The notes: generated by a model not told the origin, from the letters alone. A DNA stretch of 18,990 nucleotides from Spirochaetota bacterium (GCA_963205035.1 CAUJII010000144.1:1-18990), one strand, 5' to 3'; positions 6,824 through 15,113 are shown, counted from the stretch's first letter. A program made the numbers and translations.

Positions 6824-9412
6824 CTACTCTCCCTCGGTGTGCCGTCTTTCTTTGTAGAGAGTATAGAGACGCCAAAGCGTTAGAGCAATTAGAAGCCAAA
6901 AAACTGTACGGAAAATCCACGTCGAGTAAGGCGGATCGAAGACGGTGAGCCTAAACGCTCCATTCGCTTTCTCTTCACCCATCGAAAATTCGAGCGCTTC
7001 CCTTTGCGCTTGGGCCGACACGGAAAGATCGTATTTGGGTTTCGCCGCATACGCCGCACCGTAATAAAGGATGATCGGCTTTTGCGACCCACGAAAGGAT
7101 TCGGGAATGCGAAAGATAAGCTCTTCTCGTTCAACCACTATTTTAGCGTCTTCTAACTGTAACGGTTGATTGTCGTTATTCACAATTTCTAATTCGATAG
7201 AACGTGTCGTTGGTGAAAATTGCAAAAGAATCGACTGAGGCACATCGTTCCGCCTCTGAACAATCGTCTGCAGAAGTTCAAACCTCGCAGAGAAAGAATC
7301 AGCGCTCCGATAGACGGTTGCCGTGCGCGCGAAGTCATGCTCCTTGAAAAAGAGACGCAGAGCCTTCACTTTAACTTGATCGAGATTTTCAAAGATATAA
7401 GTGGTAGTGTTCTCCCCGTCGGTCGTCCTTTTGATTTGACTTTGTGGGATCGATCTCTCCACCGCGTCTTGTTGCGCTGCTACGTTGAGTTTCCGCAGGT
7501 AGGCAATGGGCGAGCCTTCGAAAACTATGCGTAAATTATTCTCACCGATTCTTTTGTAGATTTCTGTTTCTAATGAAACACGCCCTAAGCGTGTTTTGCC
7601 GGCGTTCGTATCGGCTAAACGTAGTTCGCGCACGTAAGGATAGCGGTTCAGATGCACGACTTCGCTCGCTGAAATTTCCTGCGAAGGTGAAATCAATCCC
7701 ACAATAAAAAAGAGCCAAGCCAACTGCTGAAAATTCTTACGAAATTTTTCATAAAAGAAGCTAATCACCACAAGCGACCCTCCGAGAATAACACCAGCGA
7801 TAATGCGGATGGCGGTGTTCCATTGCCAAATGTCGACAGCATAGAATTTGAAGACGGCAACTCCCAAGAAAACCAAACCGGTTTGACGCAACCGAAGATT
7901 GTTTTTGCGGAATCCCAGCATCAAAAAACCGAGAGCGTAAAACGCCAAGACCAAGGTCACCATAAAGAGGCGCGCCTCGGTAGAACTTACGATACGTTCG
8001 AGTTCTGCGATGACGCCGATAAGCGAAGCAAGGACTCCACCGACGAGCCATGTTGTCGCAAACTTGGAGTCATTCGGATAGATTTTTCTCGTGACAAAAT
8101 AAAGGCTCTGCGCTGTATAAACGGCAAAGGTCGCCGCCTGAAAATTCAGCAAGAAGAGATGGCTCTCGGAAGACTCAAGCATCGCCAGAAGTATTGCGGC
8201 GTTCAAACACGTTGCAATAAAAGAACCCCAGTAGAGCAAACGGTCGTTCGAGCGAGCACCCACATAAAGAGCAACGGCAAAAATCACCGACAGCGCCAGA
8301 GTTTGCGCACTACCTTCGAGAAGAATAACAACGCTGAGCGCAACGAGGAGTGCCATGCTCAACGCAGACGCCGGTGTGCTGTCGCGGCTCATTCCTGTCG
8401 CACGTAAACCGCCGTAGTTAATTGCAGCAAGTGCCAGAACATAAAGTGCCAAGACTTCTTTAGAGTAAGGGAACAGCGGTACAAAAACGCTCACGATCAT
8501 GAAAACTGTGAGGAGGTTTGCAGAGAGTATCGTCGCCGGTTTGAAGAACCATGCACTTTGGAACTCCCACGGTTTTCTAAAAACTGAAAAAAGAAGGATA
8601 AGTAATGCCACGACACAGAAAATGAGAATCGCGATTTCATATCGTTTGTAAGTCGCCATGAAGCCAAAAACGCTCGTCGCGTTCCCGACAAGCATCACCC
8701 AGACTGCGGAGAGAGACTCTCTATCTTCTTTTGCTTGAAGCGTAATTTTCAGAACGAGAAAAAAAAGATTCACCGCCAAAAGATAGCCAAAGTAGAAATA
8801 CGGTTCATAGAACCCACGCGAGTGGATAATCGGTAGTGCGAAAAATCCCACAAAGAGCAAGAGGAGAAGAGCCGTCGAACGCAAATATTTTGCGCCGATG
8901 AACGCGAGTGCCATGACAGAAAGAACCATCGAGACTGTTTCAACGCGACCGATGAAATGATAAATAAAGTGCGCGGAATAAATAGCGATAGTTATAGACG
9001 CCAAAGAGAGAACCGCAAGAACTTCGGGGATGTACGCATAGCCCTTCGCAAAAAAACGCAAGCTCAAATAGCCCAGCACAGCGAACGCGCTTTGCAGAAG
9101 GAGCAGACGCACCCACTCGCTCACCCAACCTTTGTCGAGCGCATAAACCATAAAAAACGCCGCAGACAAAACGAGTGTCACGATGCCGACCTTGCCGATG
9201 ATGTTGCCTCCGACGAGCCACTCCCACGACGAAGTGCTCGCGGCTGTCTTCTGAACAGACTTTGCTACCAGTGGCGCGTTTTCTTTTTTTGTGGGACTGA
9301 GAGATGTGGAGACATTTTTTTTTGCAGCAATAAATTCTTGCCGCAATTCGCGCACATCTCTTTCGAGAGAAACAAGTTTGGTTTCAAGCTGTGCAAGCCG
9401 AGCGTTTTCCAT
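6824..9412 (-). CDS. DUF2339 polytopic membrane protein fused to a DUF3999-like periplasmic domain
   Basis: This 862-residue protein has three parts. Residues 1-25 form a short coiled coil (LAQLETKLVSLERDVRELRQ), followed by a Ser/Lys-rich linker. From about 65 to 575 there is a long run of hydrophobic segments opening with WEWLVGGNIIGKVGIVTLVL, the hallmark of DUF2339 predicted membrane proteins. From about 582 to 828 lies a soluble domain with NNLRIV, IVNNDNQPLQL and ILYYGAAYAAKPKYDL, which I match to DUF3999, normally a separate protein encoded next to DUF2339. A last membrane helix (829-851) precedes a charged tail. Function is unknown; an envelope role is likely. ATG 9412 (GTAGG 7 bases upstream) is preferred to a TTG at 9445. 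It is the last gene of the pyrE-pheS-pheT operon, 36 bases after pheT. Confidence 0.85.
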   Translation of the reverse strand: MENARLAQLETKLVSLERDVRELRQEFIAAKKNVSTSLSPTKKENAPLVAKSVQKTAASTSSWEWLVGGNIIGKVGIVTLVLSAAFFMVYALDKGWVSEWVRLLLLQSAFAVLGYLSLRFFAKGYAYIPEVLAVLSLASITIAIYSAHFIYHFIGRVETVSMVLSVMALAFIGAKYLRSTALLLLLFVGFFALPIIHSRGFYEPYFYFGYLLAVNLFFLVLKITLQAKEDRESLSAVWVMLVGNATSVFGFMATYKRYEIAILIFCVVALLILLFSVFRKPWEFQSAWFFKPATILSANLLTVFMIVSVFVPLFPYSKEVLALYVLALAAINYGGLRATGMSRDSTPASALSMALLVALSVVILLEGSAQTLALSVIFAVALYVGARSNDRLLYWGSFIATCLNAAILLAMLESSESHLFLLNFQAATFAVYTAQSLYFVTRKIYPNDSKFATTWLVGGVLASLIGVIAELERIVSSTEARLFMVTLVLAFYALGFLMLGFRKNNLRLRQTGLVFLGVAVFKFYAVDIWQWNTAIRIIAGVILGGSLVVISFFYEKFRKNFQQLAWLFFIVGLISPSQEISASEVVHLNRYPYVRELRLADTNAGKTRLGRVSLETEIYKRIGENNLRIVFEGSPIAYLRKLNVAAQQDAVERSIPQSQIKRTTDGENTTTYIFENLDQVKVKALRLFFKEHDFARTATVYRSADSFSARFELLQTIVQRRNDVPQSILLQFSPTTRSIELEIVNNDNQPLQLEDAKIVVEREELIFRIPESFRGSQKPIILYYGAAYAAKPKYDLSVSAQAQREALEFSMGEEKANGAFRLTVFDPPYSTWIFRTVFWLLIALTLWRLYTLYKERRHTEGE

Positions 9413-9448
9413 AGGGCGGCCTACGTGGAACGCCCATTCGGTCAACTC

Positions 9449-11884
9449 TTACCGGAGAGCGAACCCGGCTTTTTCCATCTTCGCGACGATGCCGCTTTGG
9501 AGTTTCTTGATTTCTTCGGCTGTGAGAGTGCGTGTCGGGTTGCGCCATGTCGCACGCACAGAAACTGCCTTTTCGTCTTCTTTCAGATTGCCGCCTGAAA
9601 ACGTACTGACGTAGTCAAAACCCACAAGCACGGTTTTATCGAGGTCGCGGCGAATCGAAGGCTGCACAAACCCTGCCGCTTCTCTCAGCACGCTGTACTC
9701 GCTGAGCTTTGGCATGACGAGAGTCATGTCAAACTCGACTGCAGGGTGCGTGAACGGCGGTCTGTACGCAGATTCGCTTTTTTCGAGACTCAGCAAATCT
9801 TCGAGAATCGCGTCGAAATAATACACGCGCTCTTTAATGCCATATTCCACGAGCAAGCGCGGATGGACTTCACCGAAGCGAAAAATGTTCTTATCGGCCG
9901 CGCCTGCAACTCCTGTGCGGCCCGGGTGCAGAGCCGCGTCGGGCTTGTTAGCAAAACGCTGTTCATGGCGCGGCAAACCGGCAAAGCTCAAAATCTCCGA
10001 TACCATCGACGCCATTTCAGACAGCGCTTCTTCGGGGGGAGCGCTCGACACCATGGCACCCGCGAGAAAATAAACTTCGTTTCGCGCGAGCGACGCATCT
10101 TTCGGAGGCAAGAAGATTTTTTCAATTTCAAATAAACGAACGTCGCCCTCTTCGCGGTAGTTACCACGCACTGCACGCAAGAGGCCGGGCATGGGAGAAA
10201 TACGCAGAAATTTCAAATCGTTTTGGAGCGCGTTTTGAAGTGCCAACGCCTCGCCGGCTTTCGCAAAGTGTTCGTCGCTCTTCAAATCCTCTTCGCTGTG
10301 GAATGCGTAGGCGAAGTTCTCGTTGAGCCGCAGCGTGTGTGCGCAGAGAGAGCGTAATGCGTGTTCGAGCGAACGCAGCGCATTCTTAGCGCGGGGTGTT
10401 TCACATGCGACGCGGCTGGGTTCAATCGTAATTTCTTTGTAGCCGATAAAGCGGCCAATCTCTTCGACCAAGTCTTCGCCGCGCGTTACATCGAACCACT
10501 TGCGGTATGAAGGCACGGTAACCGTGAGGGAGTCGCCGCTTTCTTTTACGCTAAACCCCAACCGCTCTAAGACTTGAGCGTTGCTCAACGGACGGCTTGC
10601 TATTTGCCCGAGTTTCTGGTCGATGAAAGCATTGCTGACATGAATCGTACATTCCGCGCTAAAGTCTTCTGTACTCTTTTCGCGTATCTCTGAAAGTGTA
10701 ATACTTTTTTGTTCCTCTGCCAAGAGCGTCGCAAATCGGAAAATGGCGGCTTTGGCCTTCGCAGGATCCTGTGCTTTCTCAAACCGCTGCGATGAATCGC
10801 TCCGCACGCCGGTCACTGCCACCGTGCGGCGCACTTCATGCCGTGGGAATGTCGCCGATTCAAGGAAGATTTTTTTTGTTGTCTGCGTCGTTTCGCTGCC
10901 TTGTCCACCCATGACGCCCGCCAGTGCAACTGCTTTCTCACCGTCGCGGATGATAATGCATTTTTCGGGAAGCGCGTGCGTCGCTCCGTCGAGGAGAGTA
11001 ATTTTTTCAGCGGCTTTTGAATAGGAGACTGAAATTTTCTTCGAGATTTTATCGCGATCGAATGCGTGGTTGGGTTGTCCCATCTCGGCAAGAACGTAGT
11101 TAGAAATATCGACGATATTGTTGATGGGTTTTTGACCGATAGAAAGAAGTCGCATCTGCCGCGCAATCGGAGAGGGAGCGACTTGAAATCCCTCAAGCTC
11201 TGCGCCGCAGTAGGTAATCGCTGTTTTTTCCTCGATTGAAATCTCCGGCAGTGTGCTTGAGGGAGTTGTCTTAAACTCTGCGGCAGTCGGGTCAAATTTG
11301 AGAGGCTTGTCTAAGAGCGCGGCGATTTCTCGCGCAAAACCAAAGTGGCACCATAGGTCGGCGCGGTGTGTAATCGATTTGTTATCGATGTCGAAGATAA
11401 TATCTTTGCCGCCAAAGTATTTTGAAAGCGGTTCGCCCACCTGCCAACTGTCGGGAAGCGGCATGAGCCCGTCGACTTTTGCTTCAGGGTAATCGAGAGT
11501 TTGGATGCCCAGTTCGCTGCCGGAACAAAGCATCCCAAAACTTTCGACGCCACGCAGCTTCGCCTTCTGCATCGTGCGTCCGTCGGGGAGTGTAATTCCC
11601 ACAAGCGCTACAGGAAATTTTTTCCCTTGCTCGACGTTATCGGCGCCCGTAACAATTTGCACCACCTGGCCGCCGGTATTGACCTGGCAAATCTTGAGTT
11701 TATCCGCGTCGGGATGTTTTTCGAGGCGGTCGATGTGTGCTACGAGAATTTTTTCAAGGTGAGGCATGAACTCTTCGAATCCCTCAACCTCGCAAGTTTT
11801 CATCGTCAAAAGATTTGCCAGCTCTTGCGGAGATACTTCCTCGATGTCAACGAATTCCTTCAGCCAATTTAACGATAACTTCAT
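9449..11884 (-). CDS. pheT: phenylalanyl-tRNA synthetase beta subunit
   Basis: PheT pairs with PheS in an alpha2-beta2 cytoplasmic enzyme that charges tRNA-Phe; the beta subunit carries tRNA-binding and editing domains. The 811-residue product has the typical bacterial layout: MKLSLNWLKEFVDIEE start, an EMAP/OB tRNA-binding domain (HIDRLEKHPDADKLKICQV, roughly 40-150), the B3/B4 editing region, the B5 domain, the catalytic-like core, and a C-terminal ferredoxin-fold anticodon-binding domain (about 707-811, beginning YRPPFTHPAVEFDM). Length is normal. A GGGAG ribosome-binding site precedes the ATG. It follows pheS by 39 bases in the same operon. Confidence 0.97.
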   Translation of the reverse strand: MKLSLNWLKEFVDIEEVSPQELANLLTMKTCEVEGFEEFMPHLEKILVAHIDRLEKHPDADKLKICQVNTGGQVVQIVTGADNVEQGKKFPVALVGITLPDGRTMQKAKLRGVESFGMLCSGSELGIQTLDYPEAKVDGLMPLPDSWQVGEPLSKYFGGKDIIFDIDNKSITHRADLWCHFGFAREIAALLDKPLKFDPTAAEFKTTPSSTLPEISIEEKTAITYCGAELEGFQVAPSPIARQMRLLSIGQKPINNIVDISNYVLAEMGQPNHAFDRDKISKKISVSYSKAAEKITLLDGATHALPEKCIIIRDGEKAVALAGVMGGQGSETTQTTKKIFLESATFPRHEVRRTVAVTGVRSDSSQRFEKAQDPAKAKAAIFRFATLLAEEQKSITLSEIREKSTEDFSAECTIHVSNAFIDQKLGQIASRPLSNAQVLERLGFSVKESGDSLTVTVPSYRKWFDVTRGEDLVEEIGRFIGYKEITIEPSRVACETPRAKNALRSLEHALRSLCAHTLRLNENFAYAFHSEEDLKSDEHFAKAGEALALQNALQNDLKFLRISPMPGLLRAVRGNYREEGDVRLFEIEKIFLPPKDASLARNEVYFLAGAMVSSAPPEEALSEMASMVSEILSFAGLPRHEQRFANKPDAALHPGRTGVAGAADKNIFRFGEVHPRLLVEYGIKERVYYFDAILEDLLSLEKSESAYRPPFTHPAVEFDMTLVMPKLSEYSVLREAAGFVQPSIRRDLDKTVLVGFDYVSTFSGGNLKEDEKAVSVRATWRNPTRTLTAEEIKKLQSGIVAKMEKAGFALR

Positions 11885-11923
11885 TTAATACTCCCGAATT
11901 TGCGCATCGCTTTGCCGCATCTG

Positions 11924-13069
11924 TCAAAACTGCCTTAAGAAATCGAGCTTGCCTGCCATGAAATGGCGGATGTCTTCGATTCCGTGGCGCATCATCACGA
12001 GCCGATTGAGTCCCAAACCAAACGCAGCGCCCTGCCACTCGTCGGGATTTAATCCCGCACTTTGAAGAACGTTGGGATGGACCAGTCCACAGGGGAGGAC
12101 TTCGACCCAACCCGAATGCTTGCACACCGAACAGCCTTTGCCCGCGCACACAAGGCACTTCATGTCTAACTCAAACCCCGGCTCGACAAACGGAAAGTAT
12201 CCCGGGCGCAACCGCACCTCGACTTCACGACCAAAGACTTCGGTCAAGAGAGTCTGCATGAGGTGGAGTAAATTCCCAACCGAAACTTTGCGGTCGATGA
12301 GCATGCCTTCCATTTGATAGAATGTGTGCTCGTGCGATGCGTCGACTTCTTCGTATCGAAAAACGCGGCCCGGTGCAATGATACGCAGTGGGGGTTGCAT
12401 TTTTTCAAGCGCACGGATCTGCACGGTCGAAGTGTGCGTGCGCAAGAGATACGGTTGCCTCGTGCCAGCCGGTACTCCGGCGCCTCCATGCGCCTCAGGC
12501 CCCGGCACAGATGACATCGTGTCAGCCGGTACTCCGGCGCCTCCATGCGCCTGAACATAAAACGTGTCTTGCATGTCGCGTGCGGGGTGATCTTCTGTAA
12601 AATTCAACGCGCCGAAATTGTGGTAGTCGTCTTCGACTTGAACCCCGTCGACAATCGAAAAACCCATCGAAGTGAAAATATCTTCGAGCTTCTTCTGCAT
12701 CGCTGCAATCGGATGGATGTGCCCGCCGAAAGGAACCTTCACCCCCAACGCCGCGTGAGGTTTTGGGTTTACTGAAAGATCGATGAACTCGCTTTCTTTT
12801 AGGCTTTCGTAGCGTGCGTCTTGTAGCTGAGCTTCTTTATCTGCGAGCAAGGTTTCCAGTTGCGTCTTGAAATCATTGGCAGCCTTGCCCACAAGGCTGC
12901 GCTCTTCGGGTGTTAGAGAACCCAACTGCTTCATCACCGCTGTCAACGCGCCCTTCTTGCCGACGAACTCGTGCGCGACCATCTGCAATGCCTCGACGCT
13001 CGTTGATGCGGCGATCCGCTGGGTCGCTTGCCCTTCGAGTGTCTTTATTTCGGCAACTAAATCCGGCAT
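11924..13069 (-). CDS. pheS: phenylalanyl-tRNA synthetase alpha subunit with a repeat-encoded internal insertion
   Basis: PheS is the catalytic alpha subunit that activates phenylalanine. The 381 residues include the N-terminal coiled coil (about 1-85), the class II motifs (HPARDMQDTFY; LLRTHTSTVQIRALE; RIIAPGRVFRYE) and the C-terminal GAAFGLGLNRLVMMRHGIEDIR motif 3. A four-cysteine knuckle (C305, C308, C313, C316) matches the metal-type motif of many PheS proteins. It is longer than the usual 330-345. Between DTFY and LLRT lie 36 residues instead of about 5, mostly encoded by two near-identical 36-bp DNA repeats that each read AHGGAGVPA (174-182 and 193-201). The insertion keeps frame and every catalytic motif is intact, so the enzyme is expected to work. 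No strong ribosome-binding site precedes ATG 13069. pheS lies between the DUF4199-like gene (33 bases) and pheT. Confidence 0.95.
   Translation of the reverse strand: MPDLVAEIKTLEGQATQRIAASTSVEALQMVAHEFVGKKGALTAVMKQLGSLTPEERSLVGKAANDFKTQLETLLADKEAQLQDARYESLKESEFIDLSVNPKPHAALGVKVPFGGHIHPIAAMQKKLEDIFTSMGFSIVDGVQVEDDYHNFGALNFTEDHPARDMQDTFYVQAHGGAGVPADTMSSVPGPEAHGGAGVPAGTRQPYLLRTHTSTVQIRALEKMQPPLRIIAPGRVFRYEEVDASHEHTFYQMEGMLIDRKVSVGNLLHLMQTLLTEVFGREVEVRLRPGYFPFVEPGFELDMKCLVCAGKGCSVCKHSGWVEVLPCGLVHPNVLQSAGLNPDEWQGAAFGLGLNRLVMMRHGIEDIRHFMAGKLDFLRQF
12460..12495. repeat. 36-bp direct repeat, copy 1, inside pheS
   Basis: This copy matches 12517-12552 at 35 of 36 positions (C at 12465 versus T at 12522). 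It contains two overlapping, mutually exclusive hairpins: GCCGG-TACT-CCGGC, and GGCGC-CTCCAT-GCGCC. On the minus strand it encodes AHGGAGVPAGT within PheS (193-203). Confidence 0.9.
12517..12552. repeat. 36-bp direct repeat, copy 2, inside pheS
   Basis: Second copy, 57 bases (19 codons) from the first, with the same hairpins. It encodes AHGGAGVPADT (174-184) in PheS. The 21 bases between the copies encode MSSVPGPE with flanking codons. I saw no third copy elsewhere in the window. Confidence 0.9.
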
Positions 13070-13102
13070 GGTTCTGAGAGTTTATGTTTTTTAGACACCG
13101 CG

Positions 13103-13618
13103 TCAAACCGCATCTTGATTTGGTTTAGGCTTCCTGAAAAGCGCCGCCGCAATCGCTGCAATCGGAGCGCCACTCATCGCAGTGTATAAGAAAAGCAGAA
13201 GAAACGTTTGCGGACCGCCGTTATACGCCAAATCGAATGTGCGCATCTTCATCGCGAGTAAATCCCCAGAGATGCCGAGTGCGCGAAGTTTGCCTTCAAA
13301 AAACACGCGGTATGTCGCGTAAAACTGTGGATCGATTACGAGCTGGTAGAGAGCAATAAAGAGGGTGTAAAAAATTGAAAAGAGAAGAGAAAATAATACA
13401 CCGTTGCGGAACGCATCGATAAATGAATGCTGCGTTCCTGCGCGTGCTCGCATTTGAACAATCGTCAAGAAAATTCCACACCAGAAAAAAACAAACACAA
13501 GGTTGCGTACCGTCTCTCCGATTTCATGCCGCGTCGAATTGAACCCCGCTGCATAAGCGACAAACATATTAGCGATCGATAGAAGCACTGTAAAAAAGAC
13601 ATTGCGCAAAAGAATCAT
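13103..13618 (-). CDS. DUF4199-like integral membrane protein
   Basis: The 171-residue product has four hydrophobic segments: around residues 5-25 (VFFTVLLSIANMFVAYAAG), 40-56 (LVFVFFWCGIFLTIVQM), 74-95 (GVLFSLLFSIFYTLFIALYQ) and near the C-terminus (FLLLFLYTAMSGAPIAAIAAAL). The pattern of AFRNGVLFSLLFSIFYTLFIALYQLVIDPQF is what I associate with the DUF4199 family, of unknown function; the assignment is moderate. ATG 13618 is chosen over the TTG at 13630 because the bases GAGGGGG, which include the pyrE stop, form its ribosome-binding site. It lies 8 bases after pyrE and 33 before pheS, so it is in the same operon, though nothing suggests a role in tRNA charging. Confidence 0.72.
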   Translation of the reverse strand: MILLRNVFFTVLLSIANMFVAYAAGFNSTRHEIGETVRNLVFVFFWCGIFLTIVQMRARAGTQHSFIDAFRNGVLFSLLFSIFYTLFIALYQLVIDPQFYATYRVFFEGKLRALGISGDLLAMKMRTFDLAYNGGPQTFLLLFLYTAMSGAPIAAIAAALFRKPKPNQDAV

Positions 13619-13626
13619 AGTCCCCC

Positions 13627-14256
13627 TCAACGCTCGCGAAAATCAGACGCTCGAAAAAGAGGCAGAAGGCAAATTCCTTCTTTCGCTAAAGCCTCACTGC
13701 CGCCTTCCTCGCGATCCAGAACGCACACCGCGTGCTTCACGGTAAATCCCACCTCGCGCATCGCATGCGCGGCCTTGAGCGTCGAACCCGCCGTTGTGAT
13801 CACATCGTCGACCATCGCGCACGGTGTTTTCACGTCAATATTTTTCAACATCTCAATTTTTTTTCCCGTGCCGTGGTCCTTCGCTTCTTTGCGCACAATA
13901 GCCGGCAAAATCTTTGTGGTATTTACCCCGTTTCTGATAAGCGGCGATTCAGAAATCCAGGATCCATTCTGCGCCGCGAGACACGCAGCGTAGATGATGG
14001 GGTCTGCACCCATCGTGAGCCCTGCGGCGACGACGTCTTCTTTATAGTGCTCCGAGAGTGTCAGCGCAACGAGACGGCCTGTGAGAGCCAAGAAGCGCGG
14101 CTCTAAGAGCGTCTGCTTCAAATCAAAATAATACGGGCTTTTTTTCCCCGAGGCGAGAGTAAACGGTGTCTCGTGGTTCTCCCGATAAGAAAACTCGCGT
14201 ATCGCGTTTTTGAGCGCGGTCTTGAGGTCACCGGTCGGTACCTGTTCGCTTGCCAT
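13627..14256 (-). CDS. pyrE: orotate phosphoribosyltransferase
   Basis: PyrE converts orotate and PRPP to OMP, the fifth step of de novo pyrimidine synthesis. The product (209 residues, family about 190-215) has the PRPP-binding motif VDDVITTAGS (149-158), the SGKKSPYYFDLK entry segment and AGLTMGADPI for substrate binding. The MVDDVITTAGST form, rather than VEDVVTTGGS, is seen in a well-known subgroup. I take ATG 14256; a TTG at 14271 adds five residues without a better ribosome-binding site. It is the first gene of the minus-strand operon with pheS and pheT, so the promoter should lie in 14257-14351. Confidence 0.94.
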   Translation of the reverse strand: MASEQVPTGDLKTALKNAIREFSYRENHETPFTLASGKKSPYYFDLKQTLLEPRFLALTGRLVALTLSEHYKEDVVAAGLTMGADPIIYAACLAAQNGSWISESPLIRNGVNTTKILPAIVRKEAKDHGTGKKIEMLKNIDVKTPCAMVDDVITTAGSTLKAAHAMREVGFTVKHAVCVLDREEGGSEALAKEGICLLPLFRASDFRER

Positions 14257-14351
14257 GGGGTACTCGTTCAAGACAAAGACAAAGCGAAAAGCAAATGCTC
14301 GGAGACACTAACCACTTGACTCAATGTGCGAATTGGAAAATATAGCTCTAA
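14257..14351. promoter_or_regulatory. divergent pyrE / STAS-protein promoter region
   Basis: This 95-base gap must serve both the pyrE operon (minus) and the STAS-protein gene (plus). For the plus strand TTGACT (14316-14321) and TATAGC (14341-14346) are a possible -35/-10 pair, though the 19-base spacer is long. That -10 would place the transcription start at or next to the ATG at 14352, which has no Shine-Dalgarno sequence. No pair could be chosen for the minus strand. Confidence 0.35.
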
Positions 14352-14714
14352 ATGCTCGCTGGCAGTAAAGGACTTACTTTCGAGATGCACGAAAACGACA
14401 CCCGCTGCTTGGTGTCTCTCGAAGGCGATCTCAATATGTTTTCGGCACCTGAATTGCGCATCAACTTGATTAAGAAACTCGATGCGGGTGTGCGGAAGTT
14501 TATCGTCGATCTCACTCAGGTCTCATTCGTCGATTCTTCGGGCATCGGCGTCTTGGTGAGTTTCGTCTCTCTCGCGCGCAAGACGGATGGCACTAAAGTT
14601 GTCTTGTGTGGACTCAATTCCCAAATTCGCAATATTTTTGAAGTGACGCGGCTCTTGTCTGTTTTTAACGTCGTTGACGATTTAGCGGCGGCAGAAAGCG
14701 CAATTCTGGCATGA
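14352..14714 (+). CDS. STAS-domain anti-sigma-factor antagonist (SpoIIAA/RsbV-like)
   Basis: The 120-residue cytoplasmic protein is a single STAS domain. Such proteins bind and neutralise an anti-sigma kinase when unphosphorylated and are switched off by phosphorylation. The beta strand VSLEGDLNMFSAPELR, the VDLTQVSFVDSSGIGVLV phosphorylation loop (D61-S62-S63-G64) and the VVLCGLNSQIRNIFEVTRL end match SpoIIAA/RsbV/BtrV. The phosphoacceptor should be one of S62/S63. No RsbW/SpoIIAB-like kinase or PP2C phosphatase is in the window. The start is uncertain: ATG 14385 is possible but would remove the first strand. Distribution among spirochaetes and the target sigma pathway cannot be read here. 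Confidence 0.9.
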   Translation: MLAGSKGLTFEMHENDTRCLVSLEGDLNMFSAPELRINLIKKLDAGVRKFIVDLTQVSFVDSSGIGVLVSFVSLARKTDGTKVVLCGLNSQIRNIFEVTRLLSVFNVVDDLAAAESAILA

Positions 14715-14760
14715 TTTTGGTTATGGAATGCCCGCGTTACAAGTCACATTTTTCACCCTA

Positions 14761-15111
14761 ATGGAAGAAGCAATCAAAAAGGCACTCAGTACGGGCGTTC
14801 AAACGCTCATCTCAGTCACCGAAGAGGTGCGGCATGGTCTTATCGTCTTAGAAGAGGAAGTCAAGACGCTCAACCAGAAAATCCGCGAAGCGAATGTCGC
14901 CGAATCCACGGGGGCGAAACTCGACGCACTGGTGACGCGCTCTCTTCAAGCCGTTGAGCAATACGAAAAACAAGCTGCGGAAATTACTGCGCTCTTCCAA
15001 AATTTTCTTGAAAAGGGTGATTCCATGACGCGGCAAAGCGTAGACGAACTCTTGGGGCAAGTGCAAGCGTTGGCAAAGTCGATTAAAGAAACTTCTTTAA
15101 TTGGGTCGTAG
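14761..15111 (+). CDS. phasin-like coiled-coil protein
   Basis: The product (116 residues from ATG 14761) is almost all amphipathic helix: EEAIKKALSTGVQTL, then a heptad-rich LEEEVKTLNQKI, a linker, and two further helices ending ALAKSIKETS. Short phasin-related helical proteins of this form are common in leptospires and resemble the granule-associated phasin fold, but the match is by pattern only. No PHA synthase is in the window, so a polyhydroxyalkanoate role is not claimed. ATG 14728 is an alternative start that adds a hydrophobic PALQVTFFTL segment. Neither start has a good ribosome-binding site. It sits 46 bases after the STAS gene (13 if the earlier start is used) and probably shares its transcript. 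Confidence 0.7.
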   Translation: MEEAIKKALSTGVQTLISVTEEVRHGLIVLEEEVKTLNQKIREANVAESTGAKLDALVTRSLQAVEQYEKQAAEITALFQNFLEKGDSMTRQSVDELLGQVQALAKSIKETSLIGS

Positions 15112-15113
15112 CA

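Noticed and set aside
7823..8407. 194-residue plus-strand open frame within the DUF2339 gene
   Set aside because: Antisense shadow with very high Arg/Lys/Gln content and no recognisable start site.
8957..9598. 213-residue plus-strand open frame across the DUF2339-pheT junction
   Set aside because: Antisense to two genes whose frames carry family motifs; no ribosome-binding site.
12460..12552. CRISPR array
   Set aside because: Only two copies, 21 bases apart, inside a coding frame, and no cas gene nearby.
14728..15111. Phasin-like gene read from ATG 14728
   Set aside because: The extra 11 residues are hydrophobic and unlike the start of the helical family; kept only as an alternative.
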